Positions 47,384-55,936 of a stretch of 64,000 bases of DNA are shown piece by piece. The position numbers were made by a program, and so were the translations under genes. The notes under the pieces are model-generated. The model was not told the origin of the DNA, searched no databases, and was given only the letters and a program-made list of their open reading frames with translations. This DNA is from PFL35 sp041550515 (lineage in GTDB: Archaea; Thermoplasmatota; E2; DHVEG-1), in NCBI GenBank assembly GCA_041550515.1, contig JBFEOQ010000001.1, positions 84,438 through 148,437 on the forward strand, written 5' to 3'. Numbering within the stretch: position 1 is the first letter of the stretch; each line of letters opens with the position of its first letter.

Positions 47384-48763
47384 TTATATATATTGTTTAA
47401 TTTGAAATTTTTCCTTATCGATTTTTGTTACAATCCTTGACATCCTTCGATGAATTTTATCAACTTTATTTATACTAATTTTGATATCAGATCCAACTTT
47501 TTCTTCAAATCCTTTTGTTATAACAGAAAATACCTTATCAAAATATAAGTTTGAATCTTTTTGTTCATCATCTAAAACAAGCTCTATGTCAATGCTGCCC
47601 ATGTCATTCTGAATAATCTGTGTATCTTTTAAAACTGTAGTTTTAAGTTCATATAAAACTCTACTATAAATCTCAGAAATTGTTGAGGGAAGTAATATCC
47701 TACCATTTGAAAAATATAAAGCGAGATCATCTCGACCATATACTCGATAAATTAAATCACCAATCATATCACAATCAGTTTTTTCATATAAAGGAGAAAT
47801 TATATCGTTAATTGCATTATATCTTATAATAGGAGTACCATTTCCATAAAGCTTTGTTATAATCAGTTTACCTGGCTCCTTTGTATCAACTTGCTTACCG
47901 TCTTTTAAAACCTCTAAATGTACAAGATCCGACATTACGTGATAATGACCGTATTTGCATTGAAAAGCAATAGTTCCTGTTTCAGTGGTACCATATAATT
48001 CAAAGACAGGTGCATTAAATATTTCTTCTATTAATTTTCTAAGGTTTTTATCAAGAACACCACCAGTTGATGCAATAACTTTTGGTTTAATTTTTTTCCC
48101 AAATCCTTGCTCTTTTAATAAAGCGAGATGTCCAAGCATCCCAGGATATCCACCTAAAAAATCTGGCTTAAAATGATTAATTTCTTTTATTAATTCATCT
48201 GGTTTGTTATTAGTATTAAGCCATTGCATATTTCTAAAAAAACTGGTATTAAGATTTCCAAGCAAGCCTCTTATAATAAATCCATTTTCAATAGTGTGAG
48301 GTGCAAGATCAGCTATAATAGTTAATCTGTCTTTTCTCCAGTTAATTTCATGTTCTCTTAATGCCCTTATATGATTAAAAAACCATTGTATGACATCATA
48401 CATATCCTGATAAATTGCTAATTTTTTACCTGTTGTTCCAGAAGTTGAAATTTCTAATAATTTTTTTTTATTGATTTTTGATGAAATAATACCATCGGGA
48501 TAATATTTTTTAATATCTTCTTTAGTTATAATTGGTAGTTTATCAATTTCTTTTATTTTATTTATAGAGTATGGTTTTATACCTTCTTTTTTGTATTTAT
48601 CATGATAAAGTGGAACAGAAAAAGCATATCTGACGATATTTCTAAGAGCTTTATCTCTAAAATTATTTAGTTCTTTTTCGTTTAATTTTTTTAGTCTATT
48701 AATATCAAATAAATATTTACGTAGAATTTTTGAAAGGAATATTGGATTATAGAAAGGATTCAT
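47384..48763 (-). CDS. CapK/PaaK-like AMP-forming ligase
   Basis: A 459-residue member of the phenylacetate-CoA ligase/CapK branch of AMP-binding enzymes. The adenylate-forming P-loop-like motif is ISTSGTTGKKLAIYQD. The acyl-adenylate motif is VFELYGTTETGTIAFQC, followed by GKLIITKLYGNGTPIIRY and the hinge/C-terminal YRVYGRDDLALYFSNGR. Such enzymes activate carboxylic acids, often in capsule or cell-surface synthesis. The substrate is unknown. It is divergent from the radical SAM gene at 48856 across a 90-base spacer. Confidence 0.82.
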   Translation of the reverse strand: MNPFYNPIFLSKILRKYLFDINRLKKLNEKELNNFRDKALRNIVRYAFSVPLYHDKYKKEGIKPYSINKIKEIDKLPIITKEDIKKYYPDGIISSKINKKKLLEISTSGTTGKKLAIYQDMYDVIQWFFNHIRALREHEINWRKDRLTIIADLAPHTIENGFIIRGLLGNLNTSFFRNMQWLNTNNKPDELIKEINHFKPDFLGGYPGMLGHLALLKEQGFGKKIKPKVIASTGGVLDKNLRKLIEEIFNAPVFELYGTTETGTIAFQCKYGHYHVMSDLVHLEVLKDGKQVDTKEPGKLIITKLYGNGTPIIRYNAINDIISPLYEKTDCDMIGDLIYRVYGRDDLALYFSNGRILLPSTISEIYSRVLYELKTTVLKDTQIIQNDMGSIDIELVLDDEQKDSNLYFDKVFSVITKGFEEKVGSDIKISINKVDKIHRRMSRIVTKIDKEKFQIKQYI

Positions 48764-48855
48764 AATCTTTTCATCTATTATTTTATTATAATATTATCTT
48801 ATGATTAATTAATAAAATTGTTTAAATAGCTATCTCTACATTTTAGAAAAGTTTT

Positions 48856-50160
48856 ATGAATATATTAATTGTCGAAAATATTTGGATGGGGGAAACCAAA
48901 TATGGTTTTTTTGATAAATTATTACTAAATTCATTTACTATACTTCCAACACTTTATGCTCGAAAAATTAATGCAATAACACCAAAAAAACATTCTGTAG
49001 AAATAATTAATGAACGGAATGATATAATTGATTTTAATAGGAAATATGATTTGGTAAATATAAACTATACCACATCAACAGTTAAGAGAGCCTATGAAAT
49101 TTCAGATGAATTTAGAAAAAGAGGAATATCTGTGGTTTTAAGTGGAGTACATACATCATTAATGCCTAAGGAGGCAAAAGAACATGCAGATAGTATTCTT
49201 CTTGGATGGGGGGAATTAAATTGGTTAGATCTTCTGAATGATTATGAGAAAAACAGATTAAAACCTGTATATATGCATAAGAGTTATGATAAAAATACAC
49301 GACTTCCTCCGATTAATATTGAGTTGCCTGCATTTGTAATAAGTGGAGCGATAGAGGCGACCCGTGGCTGTCCTTTTAGCTGTGATTTCTGTCCTGAAAC
49401 AAGCATTACTGGAGGATCAGAATTTTATAAAAGACCTGTAGATGAGGTAATTGAAGAAATTAAAAATATGCCATATAAATTTTTTACGTTTTATGATACT
49501 TCATTGACTATAGATCCTAATTATTCTAAGGAGCTTTTTAGAAAAATGATTGGTTTAAAAAAGAAGTTTTCTTGTAATGGTAATGTAGATGTTTTAGCAA
49601 ATGATATTGAGTTAGTAAAACTTTCAAGGAAAGCTGGTTGTAGATCATGGCTTATTGGTTTTGAATCATTTTCACAGGGGACACTTAATAGTGTTAATAA
49701 AATAACAAATAAAGTTGAGGAATATAAAAAAGCTGTAGAGAATATTCATAATAATAAGATGATAGTAGTCGGAGATTTTATGTTTGGATTTGATTCGGAT
49801 ACAAAAGATGTGTTTGATGAGACTATTAAGCAGATAAATTTTTTAAGGATTGATGCAGCTGATTTCTGTATACTTACTCCTTTTCCCGGTACACCGATTT
49901 ATAATAAATTTGAAAAGGAAGAAAGGATTCTTATTAAAGATTGGTCGCAATATACTCTTAAAAATCCTGTTTTTTTACCTAAGAATATGACACCGGAAGA
50001 ACTTCTTGAAGGTGTAAGAAAAATGTACTATGAATACTATTCAACATCAAATAACATTAAAAGAATATTTAGAAGTATTAGATTAGGTATGTTGCCATTT
50101 TTACTTGTATTTCAGAGAACATTTTCTGCTGCTATGAGTCATAGGAAGCTGTTTTTTTAG
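48856..50160 (+). CDS. Radical SAM protein with N-terminal B12-binding-type domain
   Basis: A 434-residue protein. The N-terminal B12-binding-like Rossmann domain runs to about residue 150 (MNILIVENIWMGETKYGFFD, SVVLSGVHTSLMP). The radical SAM motif CxxxCxxC is in EATRGCPFSCDFCPETSITG, followed by GFESFSQGTLNSVNK and DAADFCILTPFPGTPIYNKF. The cobalamin-contacting His of the DxHxxG motif is not present, so cobalamin binding is uncertain. Such proteins perform methylations or ring chemistry on lipids, tetrapyrroles or hopanoid/quinone-like substrates. It converges on another family member, overlapping it by 29 bases. Confidence 0.85.
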   Translation: MNILIVENIWMGETKYGFFDKLLLNSFTILPTLYARKINAITPKKHSVEIINERNDIIDFNRKYDLVNINYTTSTVKRAYEISDEFRKRGISVVLSGVHTSLMPKEAKEHADSILLGWGELNWLDLLNDYEKNRLKPVYMHKSYDKNTRLPPINIELPAFVISGAIEATRGCPFSCDFCPETSITGGSEFYKRPVDEVIEEIKNMPYKFFTFYDTSLTIDPNYSKELFRKMIGLKKKFSCNGNVDVLANDIELVKLSRKAGCRSWLIGFESFSQGTLNSVNKITNKVEEYKKAVENIHNNKMIVVGDFMFGFDSDTKDVFDETIKQINFLRIDAADFCILTPFPGTPIYNKFEKEERILIKDWSQYTLKNPVFLPKNMTPEELLEGVRKMYYEYYSTSNNIKRIFRSIRLGMLPFLLVFQRTFSAAMSHRKLFF

Positions 50161-51577
50161 AAAATCCTAAGAATATAAAAGTACCAATAATATTTTTAAA
50201 AAATAAAGTAAGATATGACTGTATAAAACCAAAATCATTATTTCTCATAGACTTAGTTACTAACTTTAAAATAAAACTTAACCTCATATAATATTCTCTG
50301 TTAGCCTTATTGCATATTTTTATTAATTCTTTGTAAGGATATAAGCCCAGATTTCTTTTTGAGTCAGCATATACTATATATTCGTTTTCTGAAATTTTTC
50401 CTTGTTGAACAGCATTGCACCAAAGCTCGGATCCAGCGACATATTTTAGAGGAAGAAAAGAAACAGAATCTAATTGGAGTGATTTTGCAAAATTAATTGT
50501 TATTTGGAAATTTTTCTCATTTTCAAAGGGGGCCCCTAATATAAAAGTCCCAATTGTAAAAAACCCCATCTTATTGCTTAATAAAATAGCATTTTTAATT
50601 TTTTCAAGATTTGTTTTTTTATTATAAAAATCTAGAATTTCTTGATTACCTGATTCAAGTCCAAATTGAAGATGTGTTACTCCTGCTTTTTTCATAATAT
50701 TAAATAATTTATTATCTACTGAGTCTACTCTAACTGCAGTGGCAATAAATTTCATTTTAATTTTTTCATGTATAATTTCTTTGAAGAGTTGAATTGCTTG
50801 TTTTTTATCTGCTAAAAAATTATCATCTTCAAATGCTATAATTTTGTATCCCTGTTTTTGAAGGATTTTTAATTCCTCAATTATGTTTTTTACAGATCTA
50901 ATCCTATATCTTTTCATTCCAATATAGTTTCTTGAACAAAATTTACAGTTAAAAGGGCAACCTCTGCTTGTAATAATTGTTGTAAATTCTCCTTTTTTTA
51001 TATGTGGATTGTATTCTTTACCATAGATATTATCTTTAACAAGATTTCTTGCTGGGAAAGAAATTGTATCCAGGTTAGTTATTAGTTTTAATGGTTTACC
51101 GTTAAGAATCTTTTTATTTTTTTTATAATAAATTCCTGGTATATCTGAGAATTTTAATTTACCATTTATAGCTTTTATGATATCATTTATTATCGTTTCT
51201 CCATCTCCTTGTACACAAATATCTGCTTTGGTAACTTCTAAAGCTTTTTTAGGGAACATTGAACAATGAGGTCCACCTATTATTATCTTTAATTTTGGTT
51301 TTGTTTCTTTAATCATTTTAATTAAATTAATTGTTGTATCTAAGTTAATACTCAAAACAGTTATTCCTATAATTTGTACTTTCTTAATTTCTTCTATTAG
51401 TTTTTCTTCGTTGTATTCCTCTGACGAATAATCAATTATTTTTACATTATGGCTTTTTTCTTGGAGACTCTTAGCAAGATATAATAGTCCCAGAGGTGGT
51501 GCAATTCCTAAAAATATATTTTTTCTATTCTCGTTTAGATTTTTTTTAATTGGGGGATAAATAAGTAAAATATTAAT
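50132..51577 (-). CDS. Radical SAM protein with B12-binding-type domain (probable ATT start)
   Basis: The only ATG/GTG/TTG-type start (TTG at 51355) would delete the front half of the B12-binding domain. The frame is open upstream and reads INILLIYPPIKK, then GIAPPLGLLYLAKSLQEK, SHNVKIIDYSSEEYNEEKLI and QIIGITVLSINL, an excellent family N-terminus. It begins at ATT 51577-51575, with AGGAGG 7 bases upstream. The total is 481 residues. The radical SAM cluster is in SRGCPFNCKFCSRNYIGMKR. Substrate unknown. The function may be linked to the convergent paralogue and the CapK-like ligase. Identity is certain; the start is inferred. Confidence 0.88.
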   Translation of the reverse strand: MNILLIYPPIKKNLNENRKNIFLGIAPPLGLLYLAKSLQEKSHNVKIIDYSSEEYNEEKLIEEIKKVQIIGITVLSINLDTTINLIKMIKETKPKLKIIIGGPHCSMFPKKALEVTKADICVQGDGETIINDIIKAINGKLKFSDIPGIYYKKNKKILNGKPLKLITNLDTISFPARNLVKDNIYGKEYNPHIKKGEFTTIITSRGCPFNCKFCSRNYIGMKRYRIRSVKNIIEELKILQKQGYKIIAFEDDNFLADKKQAIQLFKEIIHEKIKMKFIATAVRVDSVDNKLFNIMKKAGVTHLQFGLESGNQEILDFYNKKTNLEKIKNAILLSNKMGFFTIGTFILGAPFENEKNFQITINFAKSLQLDSVSFLPLKYVAGSELWCNAVQQGKISENEYIVYADSKRNLGLYPYKELIKICNKANREYYMRLSFILKLVTKSMRNNDFGFIQSYLTLFFKNIIGTFIFLGFSKKTASYDS

Positions 51578-51590
51578 ATTTTTTCCTCCT

Positions 51591-52029
51591 ATGCTATATA
51601 TACTAAATAGTTATTGGATAAATTTTCATATTCTTGCTGCTAATAATGCATATGATACCAGTTACGGTAATTATAGTGTATATGGTTATATAGGCATTCA
51701 TATGATGACTTAACAGTATTAGATATTTATACAAGTGATATGTCACTTTTGATATTAATTATTGCTATTGTTACACATGTTGTTTAACTTTTTTTATGGG
51801 GAAATATTTAACTTGTCCTATTGGATTAATATTTTTGGTTATTTATTAGTAGTTAAGTTAAATCATATTAAACAATCATATTGGCATTATCTGTCTCAGG
51901 TTATCCAGCATTTGATTTTGTGGTGATGCAGAGTTTAGGTTTATTTGTGGAAGTTGATTAAGATAGTTAGTGGTATGGAGAAGGATAAATTTAAAGAATA
52001 TTAAAATGATAATTTAAAGGAGTAAAGCT
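51591..52029. other. 440-base stretch with coding-like fragments but no intact gene
   Basis: No intact frame is present. Three coding-like pieces appear on the plus strand in different frames, each ending in stops: an N-rich stretch AYDTSYGNYSVYGYIG near 51650-51700, RHSYDDLTVLDIYTSDMSLL near 51700-51760, and LSVSGYPAFDFVVMQSLGLF near 51890-51950. They may be remains of a membrane or surface protein gene. The final 20 bases hold the AAAGGAG ribosome site of the next gene. Confidence 0.35.
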
Positions 52030-52608
52030 ATGAAGAGATGCCCTTGGTGTGAAAATAATGATTTATATTTAAAATATCATGATGAAGAATGGGGTGTTCC
52101 TGTTCATGATGATAATAGACATTTTGAATTCTTGATACTTGAAGGAGTTCAAGCAGGTCTAAGTTGGTTAACAGTTTTAAAAAAAAGGGAGAACTATCGT
52201 AAAGCATATGATAATTTTGATCCACTTAAAATTGCAAAATATGATGAAAATAAGATTTTTCAACTTATGAATAATAAAGGATTAATAAGAAATATAAGAA
52301 AGGTTGAAGCTTCAATAAATAATGCAAAGAAATTTATTGACATTCAAAAAGAATTTGGAAGTTTTGATACCTATATATGGAATTTTGTAAATAATAAACC
52401 AATAGTAAATTACTGGAAAAATGAATCTGAAATACCTTCAAAAACTGAATTGTCTGATAAAGTAAGTGAAAAGTTAAGAGATAGAGGTTTTAAATTTGTT
52501 GGTTCAACTATAATTTATTCTCATCTTCAAGCAACAGGTATAATTAATGATCATTTAATTGATTGTTTTAGATTTAATCAAATAAATGAAAAATCAAATA
52601 GCTATTAA
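52030..52608 (+). CDS. tag: DNA-3-methyladenine glycosylase I
   Basis: A 192-residue Tag-type glycosylase that removes 3-methyladenine from DNA. The N-terminus MKRCPWCENNDLYLKYHDEE, WGVPVHDDNRHFEFLILEG, AGLSWLTVLKKRENYRKAYD, and the zinc-related C-terminal GSTIIYSHLQATGIINDHLI are all family features; Cys and His ligands of the zinc snap are present at both ends. AAAGGAG lies 8 bases before the ATG. Tag is mainly bacterial, so transfer is possible; the gene has no operon partner. Confidence 0.95.
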   Translation: MKRCPWCENNDLYLKYHDEEWGVPVHDDNRHFEFLILEGVQAGLSWLTVLKKRENYRKAYDNFDPLKIAKYDENKIFQLMNNKGLIRNIRKVEASINNAKKFIDIQKEFGSFDTYIWNFVNNKPIVNYWKNESEIPSKTELSDKVSEKLRDRGFKFVGSTIIYSHLQATGIINDHLIDCFRFNQINEKSNSY

Positions 52609-52676
52609 TTTAATTAATTATCAATATGAGGAGGATTTGTACAGGATTTATTATAAAGCATTGGTTTATTAATTTT

Positions 52677-52877
52677 TTATGGGTTGAAAAAATCTTTGAA
52701 TTTATTTATTTCAGGATTGTTTATTCCACTTTTTTGAACTGAAAACATTTCTTTATGTAAATCTATTTCTGAAACATTTCCTGGATATAATTTGTTATAA
52801 AGCTCTACTACTTTCTTTGCATCTTTTAAATTTTTTGCGCTAATTAATAAGACTACAAATTTAAATTGTAATAAAAT
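52677..52877 (-). pseudogene. Gene fragment, C-terminal piece of an unidentified protein
   Basis: An open minus-strand frame of 66 codons without any ATG/GTG/TTG at its head reads LLISAKNLKDAKKVVELYNK, LYPGNVSEIDLHKE and NNPEINKFKDFFNP before a TAA. It looks like real protein sequence, but no ribosome site precedes it and it is probably the end of a lost gene. It is preceded in frame by a stop directly before an ATT codon. Parent family not recognised. Confidence 0.4.
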
Positions 52878-52922
52878 TTAATTAGTTAACTATAAAAGAT
52901 TGAAAAATGATTTTCTATAAAG

Positions 52923-53216
52923 ATGGATAAGTTTAAAAAAGAAATTAGAGATGAAATTAGTTTATTACTTGCTGAAAAAAGAACATCACTTGCAATGTTA
53001 AGAACTGCTATAGCGATTTTTACTTTACCTTTATCTGTTTTTACAATCTTAATTGCAACTTCAAAATTTTATGATGCTATTGAATCTATACATTTGCTTA
53101 CACCATTAATCATTATTTGTTCATTATTAATCATAATAGGCATTTATCTTATATTTAGGTCATTTAACAAAATAAGAAAAATTGATATTGATATTAAAAA
53201 CTTGGAAAAGAAATAA
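52923..53216 (+). CDS. DUF202-like small membrane protein
   Basis: A 97-residue membrane protein. LLLAEKRTSLAMLRTAIAIF followed by a first helix, then a second helix TPLIIICSLLIIIGIYLIF, matches the DUF202 (YidH-like) pattern, in which 'LA.ERT.LA..RT' is the signature. The N-terminus is charged and cytoplasmic, and the C-terminus ends in a basic KIRKIDIDIKNLEKK. Function of the family is unclear, though YidH-like domains occur beside VTC-type transporters. It is transcribed alone or with the next small gene. Confidence 0.75.
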   Translation: MDKFKKEIRDEISLLLAEKRTSLAMLRTAIAIFTLPLSVFTILIATSKFYDAIESIHLLTPLIIICSLLIIIGIYLIFRSFNKIRKIDIDIKNLEKK

Positions 53217-53271
53217 ATGACATTTTTTTATAGGAAAAAAATATAGTATAAAATTTAAAAATAACCGCTTC

Positions 53272-53558
53272 ATGAAATATAATTATTAGTAGTTATAGTA
53301 TTTTTTATATTTGTGATATCAAGTGTTCAAGCAAATTTATTAGAAGATATTAAAGAAATAAATCAAGGACTTCAAGAGATGAACAATAAACTAGATGATG
53401 TTTCAAATAAATTAACAGATACACTTGATAAAACAGAAAAAGTTGACGACTATGTAGAAGACATTAAAATGCTAATTACTGCAGGAATAGGAGTAATAAT
53501 TTTAGCAATTATTACACTAATTGGATTAACTTTTTTAATAATAAGGTGGAAAAAATAA
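53272..53558 (+). CDS. Small membrane protein with coiled coil; signal peptide split by a frameshift
   Basis: From GTG 53313 the frame gives 81 residues: a heptad-like coiled coil (EINQGLQEMNNKLDDVSNKL, then TDTLDKTEKVDDYV) and a C-terminal helix GVIILAIITLIGLTFLII. Upstream the frame continues LLVVIVFFIFVISSVQA, an excellent signal peptide, but it is closed by a stop. ATG AAA TAT at 53272 is one base out of frame with it. One missing base near 53281-53284 would restore MKYN + LLVVIVFF. It is either a sequencing error or a real lesion. Confidence 0.5.
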
Positions 53559-53560
53559 AA

Positions 53561-54697
53561 TCAATTCGCTTTAGCTATTTGATTTGCACAATATAGGCCA
53601 GTAAGATAAGACTCTTCCAATCCTGCAATATTATAATCACCAATAAGAAACATATTATTTCCTCGTTTGCATTCAATAAGGTTGTGGCCATTAATGGTAC
53701 CAGCAGGATTCCAGCTTTTACTATTAATTAACTCAGGATTATCAAAATTTTCTTGTACTGATGATGAATCATTCTTGTAATAAAATAAATAGGTTCCATC
53801 TTCTAAATCAGCAATTGCTTGTACATTTCCAGGTGGGGCAAACAAATGGTATTTTTTAGTTTTATAATTATTTTTTAGCTTTCCTTTTATATGTAACATA
53901 TTAGTATTAACTTCCTTGTTTACTTTTTTAACAGCTGCAAAAGATTTTGACCAAGAAATATTTGTTGCCAAAACTATATTTTTTGAATAAAAAAACTTAT
54001 CTTTAGATTTAATTTTATACTGATTATTTACAAATTTTAAATTTGTTACATTTCCAATTTTTATTTTCTCTTTAAAAGGAGCAATTAACCTTTCTTTTTC
54101 AAATTTAAAGGTATAAATTGGAGTTATAAGTGGTAAAAGAAATTGTAAAAAACTAAAAGCGTTCATTTCAGTAATTGTTGAAAAAGTTGTTGAATAAAGA
54201 GCTTTAGATAAATAGACATCTGTTCCAGAGTTTATTTTATTTTCTTTTACAAAGTCAGTGGCATTTTGCATATATAGTTTATATAAAAAGGCATTATTTT
54301 CAATAGCAGTTTTTTGAGAGCAATAAATAAATGTTTTTCTTAAATTGCGAAATTGTTTTCTAAATTTAAAAAGTAGTTTGGTTATCTTTATAAATTGACC
54401 TAAATACTTTACAAGTTTTGGCTCAAATAGGCTATATAGATAATCATTTTCATGAAAACAAAAATCTCTAAGTCTAATCCTAGATTTGATAGAGCTAAAT
54501 TTTAAAACATTGTCATAATCAGAACAAACAAAAAATGCGCCATAATTTGCAGTTCCATCTTCAGAAGCAAGAATTCTTCCTCCAACATCTTTACTAATTA
54601 TTAAAAAATCCTTACCATAAGTATTTAGATGTCTGGCACAAGCAAGACCAGCAATTCCTGCTCCGATAATTATTGTCTCATATGATTTTTCTGGCAT
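53561..54697 (-). CDS. FAD-dependent oxidoreductase (amine-oxidase / protoporphyrinogen-oxidase-like)
   Basis: A 378-residue flavoprotein. The FAD motif TIIIGAGIAGLACARHLN is followed by DVGGRILASEDGTANYGAFF, the GG-motif and Rossmann partner of amine-oxidase-type enzymes. FYSKNIVLATNISWSKSFAA marks the second half, and the C-terminal FAD motif is MFLIGDYNIAGLEESYLTGL. The protein is shorter than typical amine oxidases (about 450), with a small substrate domain. Substrate unknown; carotenoid/isoprenoid or amine desaturation are possibilities. Convergent with the small membrane gene. Confidence 0.78.
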   Translation of the reverse strand: MPEKSYETIIIGAGIAGLACARHLNTYGKDFLIISKDVGGRILASEDGTANYGAFFVCSDYDNVLKFSSIKSRIRLRDFCFHENDYLYSLFEPKLVKYLGQFIKITKLLFKFRKQFRNLRKTFIYCSQKTAIENNAFLYKLYMQNATDFVKENKINSGTDVYLSKALYSTTFSTITEMNAFSFLQFLLPLITPIYTFKFEKERLIAPFKEKIKIGNVTNLKFVNNQYKIKSKDKFFYSKNIVLATNISWSKSFAAVKKVNKEVNTNMLHIKGKLKNNYKTKKYHLFAPPGNVQAIADLEDGTYLFYYKNDSSSVQENFDNPELINSKSWNPAGTINGHNLIECKRGNNMFLIGDYNIAGLEESYLTGLYCANQIAKAN

Positions 54698-55090
54698 TTT
54701 TTATTGTAATGTAAATCATACTATACAAAGATGTTAGTTCATAGAACAATAGTAGAATGTTAAGATTTAAAAAAATACTAAAACAAATACAATAAGTTAA
54801 AAACAATAATCTTAACTTTTCTTACCTCATGAATGGATGCGAAAAATATTTAAAATAGATCTTTCATACATTCTGCTTCATATAATCTATGTGGTAGACA
54901 TGCAAAATATGCATATGTTTTATCATTATTGGCTATAACAGCCTTTGCATTTGCCCTCGTAGATTATAGACGAAAACTCTTGTTTTTTTTGGTAATTAAT
55001 TGATCTAAAAAGGATCTTGTTTTTAAAATTTTTTTAAAAAAAAACCTAAAAGACAGGAGCGGACGCCATAGAAAAAAAACAGACAAGGAA
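54698..55090. other. Intergenic region without recognised genes
   Basis: This AT-rich spacer separates the flavoprotein gene from the secreted-protein gene. A short GC-richer piece around 54880-54970 reads KYAYVLSLLAITAFAFALVD on the plus strand but lacks a start codon and ribosome site, so I do not call it a gene. No convincing RNA structure or repeat was seen. Confidence 0.5.
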
Positions 55091-55618
55091 GTGAAAAGAA
55101 AAATGGAAAAGCAAAAAATAATTGCAATAGAAGCAGTTGCCCTAATTCTAGGGACAATACTTGCTTTAAGTATTAGTGCCGAGAGCAGTAATGTTTCTTC
55201 TGACAACTTGTGTGAAAAAAATATGGATTGGGGAGAAATAGAGGTATATACCGAACTTATATATGGTTCCCCTGACTTACCTCTTTTGTGCTCCATCTCA
55301 AATGTAAAAATCACTGCAAAAAATGTATTTAATACAGAGTTTAATTATTCGGGTTTAACTAATTATAATGGTAAATGTACACTTTCATCTATACATACTG
55401 GCTTTTACAAAATAACAGCAGAAAAAGACGGTTTTGTTGATATGACTTTAATTAAAAATTATAGAATAATTAAGGTAATTTCCTCTCAAACAGTTTATGT
55501 AAAATTCACGTTAGCAGAAGAGGGTAGTCCTTGGGATTTAACAGTAATGAATGGATCAATAAACAAGATTTTATTAAAACCTTTAGAGATATTAGTTGAA
55601 AGACTCAATATGAAATAA
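55091..55618 (+). CDS. Secreted protein with carboxypeptidase-regulatory-like domain
   Basis: A 175-residue protein (171 from ATG 55103). The basic N-terminus and hydrophobic segment IIAIEAVALILGTILALSIS form a signal peptide or anchor. Residues about 55-145 look like a single carboxypeptidase-regulatory/SpaA-like beta domain: ISNVKITAKNVFNTEFNYSG, LTNYNGKCTLSSIHTGFYKI and TAEKDGFVD are typical. Similar domains extend the AglB protein in this window. Start: GTG 55091, following AAGGAA, or ATG 55103. Function unknown, probably cell-surface. Confidence 0.65.
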   Translation: MKRKMEKQKIIAIEAVALILGTILALSISAESSNVSSDNLCEKNMDWGEIEVYTELIYGSPDLPLLCSISNVKITAKNVFNTEFNYSGLTNYNGKCTLSSIHTGFYKITAEKDGFVDMTLIKNYRIIKVISSQTVYVKFTLAEEGSPWDLTVMNGSINKILLKPLEILVERLNMK

Positions 55619-55723
55619 TAATTCCTGTGTCTTTTAATTTAAAAAAATCTCTTTTTTTTATTTCAAATCTTTTACATGTTTTATTGGAGTTTTTTTTGAT
55701 TTTTCATGTATTTCATAGAAAAG

Positions 55724-55730
55724 TTTATTA
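55724..55730 (+). promoter_or_regulatory. TATA-like element before the stem-loop RNA candidate
   Basis: GAAAAG followed by TTTATTA resembles an archaeal BRE/TATA pair. It lies about 27 bases before the GGGGG that begins the 55756 stem, the distance expected between TATA box and transcription start. Confidence 0.35.
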
Positions 55731-55754
55731 ATTATGATTAACAAATGTTAATTA

Positions 55755-55840
55755 TGGGGGTGTTGATTGGTAGACTTACTGTTAATTTTGTTCCTGTCCA
55801 TTCCTTTCCTCCTCTCTCTCTTTTGCCAATCAACTCTTCC
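55755..55840 (+). ncRNA. Candidate small RNA: long stem with CCUCC-bearing pyrimidine loop
   Basis: GTTGATTGG (55762-55770) is exactly complementary to CCAATCAAC (55826-55834). Beyond a T/T mismatch the stem continues as GGGGG (55756-55760) with CTTCC (55836-55840), using G-U pairs. The 55-base loop is almost purely pyrimidine in its second half and includes CCTCC at 55808-55812, the same sequence as the anti-Shine-Dalgarno end of 16S rRNA. A TATA-like element lies at the right distance upstream. An RNA that binds GGAGG sites in mRNAs is one hypothesis; a 5' leader element of the DUF996 gene is another. Confidence 0.45.
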
Positions 55841-55936
55841 ACATTATTAAAAAAATCAGTTTTTACATTTTGAAAGAATAAAAAAAAAGAAAACCTTATT
55901 AGTTTTTATAAGTATTAAATCATGAGGAGTGATAAT

